64,000 nt of DNA from an uncultured Polaribacter sp. (GTDB lineage Bacteria; Bacteroidota; Bacteroidia; Flavobacteriales; Flavobacteriaceae). The translations under genes were made by a program, and so were the position numbers. Below, in pieces: positions 10,201 to 17,936 of this stretch (its first letter is position 1; each line of letters starts with the position of its first letter). The notes beneath the pieces are model-generated. The model ran no database searches and had not been told where the DNA came from. It was given only the letters and a program-made list of their open reading frames with translations. Location of the stretch: the NCBI GenBank assembly GCA_943846595.1, contig OX044355.1, positions 124,001 to 188,000 of the forward strand. Direction: 5' to 3'.

Positions 10201-10531
10201 AGGATTTTATTGCTGGATATTTCGCCGACAAACTCGCTGAAAAAACAGGTGCTTCTATGATATTAAATACCTGCAACATTCCCTTATCATTGGGAAGACT
10301 AATTTGTGTATTTGAAAACCTAGCTGCATCACCACGTAAAGGAGCACCTTGCAATTGTGCTTGAAATGCTTCAAAATCTAATGCGAGCACTGTTGAATTA
10401 TTGGTATCTAATTTCTCAATTGAATGTCCTTGAAACTCTCCTTTTTCAGTAGTAGTTTTCCAAATTTTTGATTGTGAAAAACTAATTGAAACTGTGATGC
10501 TTAGCAAAAAAATTAATATAATTTTTTTCAT
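7214..10531 (-). CDS. Secreted reprolysin-type zinc metalloprotease with T9SS sorting domain
   Basis: 1105-residue secreted protease. A signal peptide (MKKIILIFLLSITVSISFSQ) is followed by a propeptide of about 170 residues and a metzincin catalytic domain with zinc motif HEIGHQMGANH near residue 344. Ig/fibronectin-III-like domains then follow, a GEVED-type domain (VVWIDWNQDCDFLDTGENF ... FDGEVEDYTV) near residues 880-1005, and a C-terminal type A sorting domain (NLYPNPSKGAFNLNF ... GLYLVKITNG). Export is by Sec then the type IX secretion system, with release or cell-surface attachment. The probable role is extracellular protein degradation. The 5' leader is unusual: a terminator-like hairpin and a C8 tract precede the start codon (see those entries). 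A decayed paralogue lies immediately downstream. Confidence 0.94.
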   Translation of the reverse strand: MKKIILIFLLSITVSISFSQSKIWKTTTEKGEFQGHSIEKLDTNNSTVLALDFEAFQAQLQGAPLRGDAARFSNTQISLPNDKGMLQVFNIIEAPVFSASLSAKYPAIKSYIGYGTDNSGAVVRMSISPKGVQTMISYRDQPTVFMQPLKDDIKNYIVYNRRSKTNLPKEDFICTTADELVKDIGLNRVTQRDADDQILRKFRLAMSVNGEYTSYHGGTVAGALAAINATMTRVNAVFETDMSVTFEVQDFPELIYTDASTDPYSGSLSAWNVELQNTLTSTIGNAAYDIGHMFGASGGGGNAGCIGCVCVDDSASTSDRNKGAGITSPADAIPEGDNFDIDYVAHEIGHQMGANHTFSHSTEGAGVNAEPGSGSTIMGYAGITGSNNVVQHSDAYFHYHSIRQITDNVTNTRTCWQANAPVTLSNNPPSANAGSDYTIPQGTAYVLRGTATDADEDDDLMYCWEGTDSGQVTSAQFGPTRTIGSMARSLAPTTSPNRYIPKLSRVVTGDLTQTNPTINSPWETVATVSRDLNWALTVRDRAPSATGLNGQSSFDLMKITVDDTSGPFAITSQTTVEEWDAGSTKTITWDVAGTASGAVNTPKVNILLSTDGGLTFPFTLGSDVDNNGTYTFTVPVTGEGDTTEARIIVEGKDNIFYAMNAANFTIKESEFAIAVSNPALDVCAPDDAVYNFTYNTFLGFTGTTTFSAAGLPSGATATFSPATATADGTAVTATVSGVGSVSVGQYSFKITGTSGAITKESDVTLGVYSGAPEAIVLTAPSDGNTGVSLTPTLTWEADANAASYDVEIAIDTDFTTIVASENVTTNSYNLSGLDQTITYFWRVKGKSICGDGVFSPTFSFTTISCTVCESVGNMTYQTSTTLVQFNTIDNPSAKPSGYSDYTAIATTVKRGDTHNLTVNVNTDGDYTVQTVVWIDWNQDCDFLDTGENFDLGDALNTADGATTLSPLLITIPEGASLGSTTMRVSTKYSTDPASCTDATFDGEVEDYTVTVEEATATIEDFAFSGFNLYPNPSKGAFNLNFDVVNTEKVTVQLFDIRGRLIGEKNFLNTNTRFSESISFQKATAGLYLVKITNGNKQTTRKLVIE

Positions 10532-10537
10532 TTAAAT

Positions 10538-10545
10538 GGGGGGGG
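10538..10545 (-). repeat. C8 homopolymer next to the protease start codon
   Basis: Eight consecutive C on the coding strand, 7-14 nt upstream of the protease ATG (10531), where a ribosome binding site would sit. Such a run is striking in AT-rich DNA and could vary in length by slippage, changing leader spacing rather than the reading frame. Confidence 0.7.
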
Positions 10546-10557
10546 TGTATATTGATT

Positions 10558-10590
10558 AAAAAAGCTATTCAATTCAATTTGAATAATAGC
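10558..10590 (-). terminator. Terminator-like hairpin in the protease 5' leader
   Basis: On the minus strand GCTATTATTCAA (10590-10579) pairs with TTGAATAGC (10572-10564) as a 9-bp stem with a 3-nt bulge, followed directly by six T (10563-10558). It lies between the predicted transcription start (about 10591) and the start codon, so it could cause premature termination. Confidence 0.5.
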
Positions 10591-10594
10591 ATTT

Positions 10595-10624
10595 CAAATA
10601 TAAACAAATATTTGTATTTACAAA
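10595..10624 (-). promoter_or_regulatory. Bacteroidota-type promoter of the protease gene
   Basis: TTTG (-33, 10624-10621) and TATATTTG (-7, 10602-10595) are separated by 18 bp, matching the TTTG/TAnnTTTG consensus. The predicted start near 10591 gives a leader of about 60 nt. Confidence 0.65.
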
Positions 10625-10906
10625 ATCTATACTAACAGTAAACACCATAAAATATCAAAACCAACTTAAACCGAATGTTGCTTTATAGATCTCCTGTTTG
10701 CATTTCGATTCTTAGTGATAGTAAACTTAAATTAAAAATAGCAATCAGCAATTTATTAGGAAAAAATACATGTACAAAATGACAGCTACTTTTTCTCTCG
10801 TGATCTCTCTTTTTAAAAGCATCTTGTAGCTCTGTAAACCCATCTCAAAAGAAAAAAAAGGACTTAGAAAGGCGTTGAAAAAAAGTCAGAAATACAAACA
10901 AATATA

Positions 10907-10914
10907 TATCTTTG
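10907..10914 (+). promoter_or_regulatory. -7 box upstream of lipB
   Basis: TATCTTTG matches TAnnTTTG exactly. It ends 4 nt before the ATG at 10919 and 10 nt before the in-frame ATG at 10925, so the mRNA would be leaderless or have only a few leader bases. No good -33 element was found. Confidence 0.5.
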
Positions 10915-10918
10915 CTTT

Positions 10919-11629
10919 ATGTTTATGAATAAAAAAGTAACTGTCAAAGATTTAAAGTCTAAAGACTATAATGAAACCTGGGAATACCAATCCGAGTTAC
11001 TTCAAGAAATTGTAGGTCTTAAAATTGAGAATCGCCGAAATGACCTCAATAAACTGACACCCAATTACTTTTTATTTGTAGAACATCCGCATGTGTATAC
11101 CTTAGGTAAAAGTGGTGATTTCAATAATTTATTGCTGAACGAGCAACAACTAAAAGAAAAAGGAGCTACTTTTTATAAGATCAATCGTGGAGGTGACATT
11201 ACCTACCACGGACCTGGTCAAATTGTAGGTTATCCTATTTTAGATTTGGAAAATTTTTTCACAGACATTCACAAATACCTCCGTCTTTTGGAAGAAGCCA
11301 TTATTTTAACGATTGCTGAATACGGATTAAAAGGTGTTCGTAGTGAGGGTGAAACAGGCGTTTGGCTGGGTGTAGGAACGCCATTTGCGCGTAAAATATG
11401 TGCACTCGGAATCCGTTCTTCTAGATGGGTAACCATGCATGGTTTTGCCTTAAACGTAAATGTAAATCTAGGCTATTTTGACAATATCATTCCTTGTGGA
11501 ATTAAAGGCAAAGCGGTGACTTCTATGGAGGCTGAGTTGGGTACAAAAATTGATGAAGGGGCTGTGAAAAATAAAATCTTAAAACACTTCAAAAACCTTT
11601 TTGATGTGGATGAATTCTTAGACTTTTAA
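10919..11629 (+). CDS. lipB: Octanoyl-[acyl-carrier protein]:protein N-octanoyltransferase LipB
   Basis: Transfers octanoyl groups from acyl carrier protein to lipoyl domains of 2-oxoacid dehydrogenases and the glycine cleavage H protein, the first step of lipoate synthesis. The 236-residue sequence has the family motif RGGDITYHGPGQIVGYP at 90-106, the catalytic lysine K159 in RKICALGIR, and the acyl-thioester cysteine C193 in IIPCGIKGKAVTSM. Two starts are possible, ATG at 10919 (MFMNKK) and at 10925 (MNKK). The -7 box is so close that a leaderless message is likely, and 10925 remains a fair alternative. The gene is monocistronic here, convergent with the nucleoid-associated protein gene. 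Confidence 0.95.
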   Translation: MFMNKKVTVKDLKSKDYNETWEYQSELLQEIVGLKIENRRNDLNKLTPNYFLFVEHPHVYTLGKSGDFNNLLLNEQQLKEKGATFYKINRGGDITYHGPGQIVGYPILDLENFFTDIHKYLRLLEEAIILTIAEYGLKGVRSEGETGVWLGVGTPFARKICALGIRSSRWVTMHGFALNVNVNLGYFDNIIPCGIKGKAVTSMEAELGTKIDEGAVKNKILKHFKNLFDVDEFLDF

Positions 11630-11667
11630 AATGCCCAATTTAAAATTGAGCTATCGTCATGAATGAA

Positions 11668-12720
11668 TTACTTCTCATCGTTGAAATACACTTTGTAATA
11701 GTTCATTTTTTTATCTTCATCATATCCCCTTTCCAAGTATTCTGAAGCCGCTTCAGGTGCATCTACATCTAACTTGATTCTAATATTTGTATCTAACTTA
11801 ATTTCGGTTTTAAGTTTGGCTTTCTCTTTTTTTAATACAACTCCAGAAACATCAAAATTATTACGAATTAAGACATCGTTTAAAGTTTCATAATGTTTTT
11901 TATAGTCCTCAAACAATTCTTTGTGTTTGTCTTCTTCAAAAATCTCATCTTTAAAAGTAGCATAATCTACCACTTCATTTTCTTTAAAATAATCAACCGT
12001 ACTTGCTAAAAAATTTCCCTGTTCTTTCATTCCCATCTCTGGTTTGATTACTTCTTCGGAAAACTCTCTACACAGCTCTAAATAATTCTGGGTATGTGAG
12101 TTGTGATCATCGGCAAGTTTTACGCTCAAGAAATTTTTGATCCAATATTGCGCGTCATAGTTATTATTATCTACTGACAATACAATGGTTCCTTCAGTAT
12201 CGGAGGTATTTAAAATCAAACAGCCTTTGTCAATTTTTTTTGTTGAAATTCCACTTTGAACGACGACATCAAAACTTTTATTATCATCGAGATAGGTTTG
12301 AAAGAAATCGACTTTATTCTCAATTTTAAAAATTCCAATGGCTTCTGTCAACACATCTTTGTATTCGATTCCTTCGATAAATACAATCAATACATCTCCT
12401 GTTTTTATTTGAGCTGAATTTGATTGTTCGTACAAATGATTTACAATATTTTTTGAATATTCTACAAAAGAACTTTCATCCTTAAAAACTTCAGAAGCAT
12501 AATTATTCAATTCATTTAAGCGAACATCTGCGTGATGTGAAAAGCGATAGCTTTGTGATAAACTGCCATAGGGTTTCAATAAGAAACTTTTCATTAGGTC
12601 GTAACCCTTTTGGTCAAATCGAATTAAATCTTCTGAGAAAACATTGTGTCCACTGTTGAATTTATTGGCAACTTTATGAAGGATGCATTTGGTAATTTCT
12701 GCACGTGTTTTTTTAATCAT
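11668..12720 (-). CDS. Nucleoid-associated protein, NdpA/YejK family
   Basis: 350 residues, the usual length of the 37-kDa nucleoid-associated family (NdpA/YejK), whose members are found in bacterial nucleoid fractions and are also common on mobile elements. Recognised by the N-terminal pattern (helical start with LHKV-NK-N, then VFSEDLIRFDQKGYDLMKSFLL) and the FIEGIEY and KGCLILN segments. No membrane segment or signal peptide. The gene stands alone between convergent lipB and rnhB, which is 125 nt upstream. The molecular role is poorly defined in the family; assignment rests on overall similarity I recognise, not on a catalytic motif. Confidence 0.75.
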   Translation of the reverse strand: MIKKTRAEITKCILHKVANKFNSGHNVFSEDLIRFDQKGYDLMKSFLLKPYGSLSQSYRFSHHADVRLNELNNYASEVFKDESSFVEYSKNIVNHLYEQSNSAQIKTGDVLIVFIEGIEYKDVLTEAIGIFKIENKVDFFQTYLDDNKSFDVVVQSGISTKKIDKGCLILNTSDTEGTIVLSVDNNNYDAQYWIKNFLSVKLADDHNSHTQNYLELCREFSEEVIKPEMGMKEQGNFLASTVDYFKENEVVDYATFKDEIFEEDKHKELFEDYKKHYETLNDVLIRNNFDVSGVVLKKEKAKLKTEIKLDTNIRIKLDVDAPEAASEYLERGYDEDKKMNYYKVYFNDEK

Positions 12721-12845
12721 TTGTAAAAAATTGAGGACGTAAAAATAGAGAAAAGTTTGGGTTTGCTTTCGATATCAATGCAGAATCTAAAAAATATCTT
12801 TCTTCCGTATTTGAGAATGCTATTCTGAATAAAATCATAAAAGGA

Positions 12846-13445
12846 CTACACATCTAATTTTAATTGTTCAGGGAGTAATCGAAATGACTTTCTGTGATAT
12901 TCGGTTACACCAAATTCTCTAATGGCAGCTCTGTGTTCTTTGGTGGGATATCCTTTGTTCTTTGCCCAATTATACATTGGAAATTCTGCATGAATACCCT
13001 GCATATATGCATCTCTGTAGGTCTTTGCAAGCACTGAGGCGGCTGCAATACTTAAATACTTAGCATCTCCTTTGACTATGGTTTCATGCGGGATTTTGTG
13101 GTAGTTTCTAAACTTATTTCCATCAACAATAATAAACTCAGGGCGCGTTTTAAGCGCATCTATTGAACGGTGCATTGCAGTAATCGAGGCTTGTAAAATA
13201 TTCATATTATCAATCTCGTCTTGCCAAACAAAAGAAACGCCAAAAGCCAAGGCATTTGCTTCTATAATGGGTTTTAATTGGTCTCTTTTTTTTTCTGATA
13301 GCTGTTTTGAATCTGTTAAAAATGGATGGGAAAAATCTTTAGGCAAAATCACAGCAGCAGCAACTACAGGACCAGACAAACAACCTCTCCCCGCCTCGTC
13401 TGTACCAGCTTCTAGAGAAAAACCACTATAACTTTGTTTTAGCAT
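12846..13445 (-). CDS. rnhB: Ribonuclease HII
   Basis: Endonuclease that removes RNA from RNA/DNA hybrids, including single ribonucleotides in DNA. The 199 residues match the normal RNase HII length. The metal site is visible as D16-E17 in [14 protein letters not shown] and D108 in FIIVDGNKF, with the [14 protein letters not shown] block containing the downstream acidic residue. [10 protein letters not shown] at 45-54 is also typical. The start codon ATG at 13445 gives a standard N-terminus with 13 residues before the first motif. Monocistronic, divergent from the porin gene. Confidence 0.96.
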   Translation of the reverse strand: MLKQSYSGFSLEAGTDEAGRGCLSGPVVAAAVILPKDFSHPFLTDSKQLSEKKRDQLKPIIEANALAFGVSFVWQDEIDNMNILQASITAMHRSIDALKTRPEFIIVDGNKFRNYHKIPHETIVKGDAKYLSIAAASVLAKTYRDAYMQGIHAEFPMYNWAKNKGYPTKEHRAAIREFGVTEYHRKSFRLLPEQLKLDV

Positions 13446-13612
13446 ACTACAAAGAAAAGAAATATTTTTCTTCTAAATGCTCCTTCTCCCATCTCGTTCC
13501 ACATAAATTAGAAGACGCAAAAAGGGGTTTTAAAAGTCAAAAAAGAAGAAGTGCTTCTGAAAATTAACAATTTGTAATGAAAGTATAGGGATGCATTATC
13601 ATTTTATTATTT

Positions 13613-13620
13613 TACATTTG
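13613..13620 (+). promoter_or_regulatory. -7 box of the porin gene
   Basis: TACATTTG matches TAnnTTTG. It lies inside the upstream ATG extension of the porin frame, so transcription should begin near 13624. The first ATG (13591) would then not be in the message, and the start is 13630, 13639 or 13642. Confidence 0.6.
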
Positions 13621-13638
13621 CTGCTGCAGATGAACATT

Positions 13639-15612
13639 ATGATGAAACCCGCTAAATTCCTTTTATTTTTATTTTTGCTTTCTTGCATTCATAGTTTTTC
13701 ACAAAAAAAATTAGGGATGGGGACAAGAGTCAAAAAAGATAAATATTCTTTTAATAGCGATGGCACTATCGATTCTTTAAATAACTCGGGAAGTGTAAAG
13801 GTGACACTCTCTGCAAAAACGAAATATACCGACTATAAAGTATTCTCTTTTAAAAAAGACACGACTTATATTGACACCACCTTAACCATCCAGAAAGAAT
13901 ACAAATTCAACTTTTTAAGAAAAGATAATTTTGAACTTTTAGGATTTCACAATCAAGGGCAAACCTTCAACAATTTGGGCTACCAATTTGACGGAATTTC
14001 TAATTTTCCCGATATTGGTTTTAGAGGAAAACAATTTAACTATCTAAATGTAGAAGATGTCAAGTATTATGAAGTACCTACACCAACTTCAGAAATAATG
14101 TACAGAACAGGTTTGCAACAAGGACAAGTTTTAGAATCTCTTTTTTCTTTAAATTTCTCAAAAAGATTCAACGTATCTCTCACCTATGAGGGCATTCGCT
14201 CATTAGGTGCTTACAGACAAGCATTGACGAGTAGTGGAAGTTTTAGAACTTCGTTTCATTATAGTACAAAAGACACCCGATATGCATTAAGAGGACATAT
14301 TGCTTCTCAAGATATTTTAAATCAAGAAAGCGGAGGGTTAACAGAAGCGGCACTTAATTCTTTCATTGAAAATGATATAAATTTTAGTGACAGAGGAAGA
14401 CTAGATGTTCGTTTGAATAATTCTGAAAGCCTATTGGAAGGAACGCGTTTTTACCTTGAACATGATTTTAAATTGTTTTCTAAAAAAGATTCTACTGCTA
14501 ACAAAGACTTTAGTAATTTAAAAGTTGGGCATATTTTAAATAGTGAAACAAAGACCTACGACTTTATACAAGGAGATCGAACAACTGCTGTTTTTGGTGA
14601 AATAAATGCAACGGATGCAAGCGATGAAGGCGTCAAGAGCAATTTGACAAATAACCAGCTTTTTTTAGAATTTAATTCTAAATATGTTTTAGGAACGTTT
14701 AAAATAAAAACGGACATCACCAACTTTTATTATAAATACGACACTATACTGAACACCAATAGCAACATTTCTAATAAGGGACTATCTGGAAGTGCCGTTT
14801 CTTTTGGTGCCAATTGGAAAGCGAAAATTAAAAATTTTCAGTTGAATGCAGATGCCTCCCTTACACCGGGAAGTTCTCTTTTATCTGGAAGTTATTTAAA
14901 GGGAGAAGCCCTCTATAAAAAAGACAGTGTATTTGCTATAAGAGCAAATTTATTGCTTAGTTCTAAACTACCAAATTTCAACTATCTATTACATCAAAGT
15001 GTTTATGATACCTATAATTGGGAACGTAATTTTAGCAATGTAAGAACACGCGATTTAGGTTTTCAGATCGAATCGAAATGGGTGAATGGTGCTATACATG
15101 TTACCAATATAGACAACTATACCTACTTTGATGAGAACAATGCTCCACAACAATTTGAAGAAAACGTGACCTATTTAAAAGCCAAAGTTTCCAAAGAATT
15201 CACCTATCGGAAATTTGCGCTAAACAACACCATCATGTATCAAAAAGTAAGCGCAGGAAGTTCGGTGTTTAGAGTTCCAGAATTTGTTACAAGAAACACA
15301 TTTTATTACTCCGATTATTGGTTTAAAAATGCAATGCAGGTACAAATTGGTACTACTTTTAAATACTTTACACAATACAAAGCCAACGCCTACAATCCAT
15401 TATTGGGAGAATTTACATTGCAAAATGATACCGAAATTGGCTTTCCAACCGTCGATTTTTTCTTTAATGCACAAGTAAGAAGAACGCGGTTGTTCTTTAA
15501 GATTGACAATGCCTTATCTTCTATAGGAGATCGAAATTACTTTTCTGCTCCCAATTATCCTTACAGAGATTTCACCATCCGTTTTGGACTGGTTTGGAAT
15601 TGGTTTATCTAA
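13639..15612 (+). CDS. Putative outer-membrane beta-barrel porin
   Basis: About 657 residues. The signal peptide reads MMKPAKFLLFLFLLSCIHSFS. After a short N-terminal domain with repeated FKKDTTYIDTT-like strands, the protein is a long series of alternating beta strands ending in FTIRFGLVWNWFI, with a terminal aromatic typical of outer-membrane barrels. It resembles the putative porin family widespread in Bacteroidota. The frame is open from ATG 13591, but the promoter box at 13613-13620 lies within that extension and the signal peptide begins only at 13639/13642, so I chose 13639. Likely an outer-membrane channel; substrate unknown. A small membrane-protein gene follows 4 nt after its stop. 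Confidence 0.82.
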   Translation: MMKPAKFLLFLFLLSCIHSFSQKKLGMGTRVKKDKYSFNSDGTIDSLNNSGSVKVTLSAKTKYTDYKVFSFKKDTTYIDTTLTIQKEYKFNFLRKDNFELLGFHNQGQTFNNLGYQFDGISNFPDIGFRGKQFNYLNVEDVKYYEVPTPTSEIMYRTGLQQGQVLESLFSLNFSKRFNVSLTYEGIRSLGAYRQALTSSGSFRTSFHYSTKDTRYALRGHIASQDILNQESGGLTEAALNSFIENDINFSDRGRLDVRLNNSESLLEGTRFYLEHDFKLFSKKDSTANKDFSNLKVGHILNSETKTYDFIQGDRTTAVFGEINATDASDEGVKSNLTNNQLFLEFNSKYVLGTFKIKTDITNFYYKYDTILNTNSNISNKGLSGSAVSFGANWKAKIKNFQLNADASLTPGSSLLSGSYLKGEALYKKDSVFAIRANLLLSSKLPNFNYLLHQSVYDTYNWERNFSNVRTRDLGFQIESKWVNGAIHVTNIDNYTYFDENNAPQQFEENVTYLKAKVSKEFTYRKFALNNTIMYQKVSAGSSVFRVPEFVTRNTFYYSDYWFKNAMQVQIGTTFKYFTQYKANAYNPLLGEFTLQNDTEIGFPTVDFFFNAQVRRTRLFFKIDNALSSIGDRNYFSAPNYPYRDFTIRFGLVWNWFI

Positions 15613-15616
15613 CGAT

Positions 15617-15853
15617 ATGAAACAGCAAATCAAAAATAACTGGAAGCTATTTTTATTGGCAAGCGTAACTCTGGGTCTTGCCCCTTTTAATCCGCCACAT
15701 ATTATTGGAAAGATCCAGTGGCTTTTGGGAGGAAATGCTTTTAATGGACAAAATGCAATGCAAGTACAAGACTGGTTGGATGTTCTTTTACATGGAAGTC
15801 CTTGGTTGTTGTTGGTGATTTCAGTTGCCCTCAATCTTTCTAAAAAGAACTAA
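15617..15853 (+). CDS. Small conserved membrane protein (78 aa)
   Basis: Starts at the ATG 4 nt past the porin stop, so it is probably cotranscribed and translationally coupled. A longer in-frame start at 15584 lies inside the porin gene and is less likely. Two hydrophobic segments are visible, about residues 7-23 (WKLFLLASVTLGLAPF) and 53-72 (HGSPWLLLVISVALNL), joined by a Gly-rich loop and QVQDWLDVLLHG. Short proteins of this pattern are common in Flavobacteriaceae and are sometimes labelled RND transporter, but the sequence is far too short to be one and no function can be read. Confidence 0.7.
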   Translation: MKQQIKNNWKLFLLASVTLGLAPFNPPHIIGKIQWLLGGNAFNGQNAMQVQDWLDVLLHGSPWLLLVISVALNLSKKN

Positions 15854-15862
15854 TTTTTTATT

Positions 15863-16313
15863 TTAAATAAGTGACAATTCCATCTCGGGTAAAAACCGCC
15901 CTGGAATCGAGCTTTGTTTTTGACTGATGACTTTACATCCGTATTTCTTATAAAACCCTACTGCATTTGGGTCGGAAAGCACTTTTAATAAGTCGTACTT
16001 ATTTCTTCGACTGTAGTCAATAGCATGGGCTATTAATTGCTTTCCAAAACCTTGTTGAATGAACTTTGGTGATACAAATAAAAATGCTAAAAAAGCGGTG
16101 CAAGGTTGCCTCTTTTCTAAAATATAGAAACCCGTAATTTCAGTATCAATAAGGTATTTAATAAATTATTCGATCCTCAAACATTTTTGGAGTAATGGTC
16201 AACTCCTCTTTCCAGCTTTCAATTTGTGCTGCAGAATAGCCCCAATGTGCTTTTGATTGTAAGGCAATTTCTGTGAGCTTTTTTGCATCTAAAAGTTGTG
16301 CAGTAACAATCAT
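15863..16313 (-). pseudogene. GNAT-family acetyltransferase gene broken by a 1-nt shift
   Basis: From the ATG at 16313 the frame encodes a GNAT-like N-terminus (SKAHWGYSAAQIESWKEELTITPKMFEDRIIY) and stops at 16158-16160. In the next frame the sequence continues without a gap as KYLIDTEITGFYILEKRQPCTAFLAFLFVSPKFIQQGFGKQLIAHAIDY ... NAVGFYKKYG, ending at 15863. This second part holds the acetyl-CoA-binding motif QQGFGKQL and the usual FYKKYG C-terminus. Removing one T near 16158-16166 would restore IIYKYLIDTEITGFY, so a single-base insertion explains the break. It follows nhaC by 2 nt in the same direction. A sequencing indel cannot be excluded. Confidence 0.83.
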
Positions 16314-16315
16314 TT

Positions 16316-17857
16316 TTACTTCTTTACCAACTGTCTTATTTTAATGCTAAATGCTGCAAACAATAAGGTGGTAATTGGACTTAGTATACTAAAAAAGGCG
16401 TAAGGAATATATGCCGTTGCTCCTGCATAACCGAATAATACTTTAGAATGATACGCTCCACAAGTATTCCAAGGAATTAAAACAGAAGTTACCGTTCCCG
16501 AATCTTCCAAGGTTCTACTTAAGTTCTCTGGGGCCAATCCTTTATCTTCATAGGCTTTTTTAAACATTTTACCTGGAATTACCAGAGCTAAATATTGATC
16601 TGAAGCTGTCAAGTTTAATGCGAAACAACTTACTACAGTACTTGCAAATAATCCGAAAACACTTGTTGCCATTTTCAACAACGCATCTGTTATTCTAGCT
16701 AAAGCACCAATGGCATCCATAATCCCTCCAAAAACCATCGCACATATGATTAACCAAATAGTCCCTAACATTCCTTTCATTCCTCCAGATGTAAATAAAT
16801 CATTCAATTCTTTACTAGATGTTTCTACTGCTGTATCTACTGTTAAAGCATTCATAACTCCAGTATACATCGTCTTAAAGTCATAGGAAAGTGAAGTTAA
16901 AACATCTGATTGAATCAAGTTTCCATCAACACTTACCATGTGAGTTGCCACAATATTTTTTATAATTTCTGGTTGCGAAATTACGGCAACAACACCTCCC
17001 AATAAAGCTCCAAATAAAAGAGCAATTAATGGTGGTGTTTTTTTTATGATTAAAAAAATAACAAAAATTGGAACAATAAATAACCAAGGAGAAATATGAA
17101 AAGCCGAGCCAATAGCATCTAACTTATCTTCTATTTGAGGAGTTCCAGTAACATCTAGATTTAAGCCAATAATAACAAATATTAACAATGTTACAATTAT
17201 CGTTGGTATGGTCGTGTAGGACATGTACTTAATATGTGTAAACAAATCAGTTCCTGCCATGGCGGGCGCTAAATTGGTCGTATCGGAAAGTGGAGACATT
17301 TTATCTCCAAAATAAGCACCAGACAACACAGCTCCACCAGTCATACCCATAGAAATACCAAGAGTTTCTCCAATACCAATTAAAGCAATACCTACAGTAG
17401 CAGAGGTTGTCCAAGAACTCCCTGTTGCGATAGAAATTATTGCACAAATTACAACACAGGCTGCTAGAAAAATTGTGGGGTTTAATATTTGCAATCCATA
17501 GTAAATCATTGTAGGTATAACGCCACTAATTAGCCATGTACCCGCCAATGCCCCAACCATTAATAAAATAAGTAAGGCTCCAGCAGTGGACTTTATATTT
17601 TCTGCAACCTCTTGCATCATTTTAGAAAAAGATACTTTATTTTTAAAACCAACTAAAGCTGCAACAGCAGCACCTAGTAACAAAACAAACTGATTACTTC
17701 CGCTTAATGCATCATCTCCATAAACATAGATATTGTATGCCAACATCGATACTAAAGCAAAAACAGGAAATAACGCTTCCCATATATTCAATTTCTTATG
17801 ATCCATGATTTTTTGGTCTTCAGTGAGGGTTTCTGACTGGTTTTTTTCTTTTTGCAT
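16316..17857 (-). CDS. nhaC: Na+/H+ antiporter, NhaC family
   Basis: 513-residue inner-membrane antiporter with about 11-12 hydrophobic segments. NhaC hallmarks are visible: IATGSSWTTSATVGIALIGIG near 155-175, GGAVLSGAYFGDKMSPLSDTTNLAP near 185-210, and a late LTASDQYLALVIPGKMF with EDSGTVTSVLIPWNTCGAYH. The short N-terminal tail is hydrophilic. It probably exchanges Na+ for H+ and supports pH and sodium homeostasis, fitting a marine organism. It is divergent from the membrane hydrolase gene and is followed by the broken acetyltransferase gene. Confidence 0.92.
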   Translation of the reverse strand: MQKEKNQSETLTEDQKIMDHKKLNIWEALFPVFALVSMLAYNIYVYGDDALSGSNQFVLLLGAAVAALVGFKNKVSFSKMMQEVAENIKSTAGALLILLMVGALAGTWLISGVIPTMIYYGLQILNPTIFLAACVVICAIISIATGSSWTTSATVGIALIGIGETLGISMGMTGGAVLSGAYFGDKMSPLSDTTNLAPAMAGTDLFTHIKYMSYTTIPTIIVTLLIFVIIGLNLDVTGTPQIEDKLDAIGSAFHISPWLFIVPIFVIFLIIKKTPPLIALLFGALLGGVVAVISQPEIIKNIVATHMVSVDGNLIQSDVLTSLSYDFKTMYTGVMNALTVDTAVETSSKELNDLFTSGGMKGMLGTIWLIICAMVFGGIMDAIGALARITDALLKMATSVFGLFASTVVSCFALNLTASDQYLALVIPGKMFKKAYEDKGLAPENLSRTLEDSGTVTSVLIPWNTCGAYHSKVLFGYAGATAYIPYAFFSILSPITTLLFAAFSIKIRQLVKK

Positions 17858-17923
17858 TCTAAAATAATTTTGTACTGTAATGTTACGATTTTACACCCTT
17901 ATATGCAAATGAAATTGGTTCCT

Positions 17924-17931
17924 TACATTTG
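17924..17931 (+). promoter_or_regulatory. -7 box directly before the membrane hydrolase ATG
   Basis: TACATTTG matches TAnnTTTG and ends 5 nt before the ATG at 17937, predicting an essentially leaderless mRNA. Confidence 0.5.
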
Positions 17932-17936
17932 CACTT

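Larger units (their letters stand above)
10532..10918. other. Divergent intergenic region between the protease and lipB
   Basis: 387 bp without a supported gene. It holds the protease promoter (10595-10624), a terminator-like leader hairpin (10558-10590), a C8 tract (10538-10545) and the lipB -7 box (10907-10914). I see no open frame with coding character in the roughly 280 bp between the two promoters. Confidence 0.7.

Noticed and set aside
13591..13638. Upstream ATG extension of the porin
   Set aside because: The -7 box at 13613-13620 lies inside it, and the signal peptide begins later.
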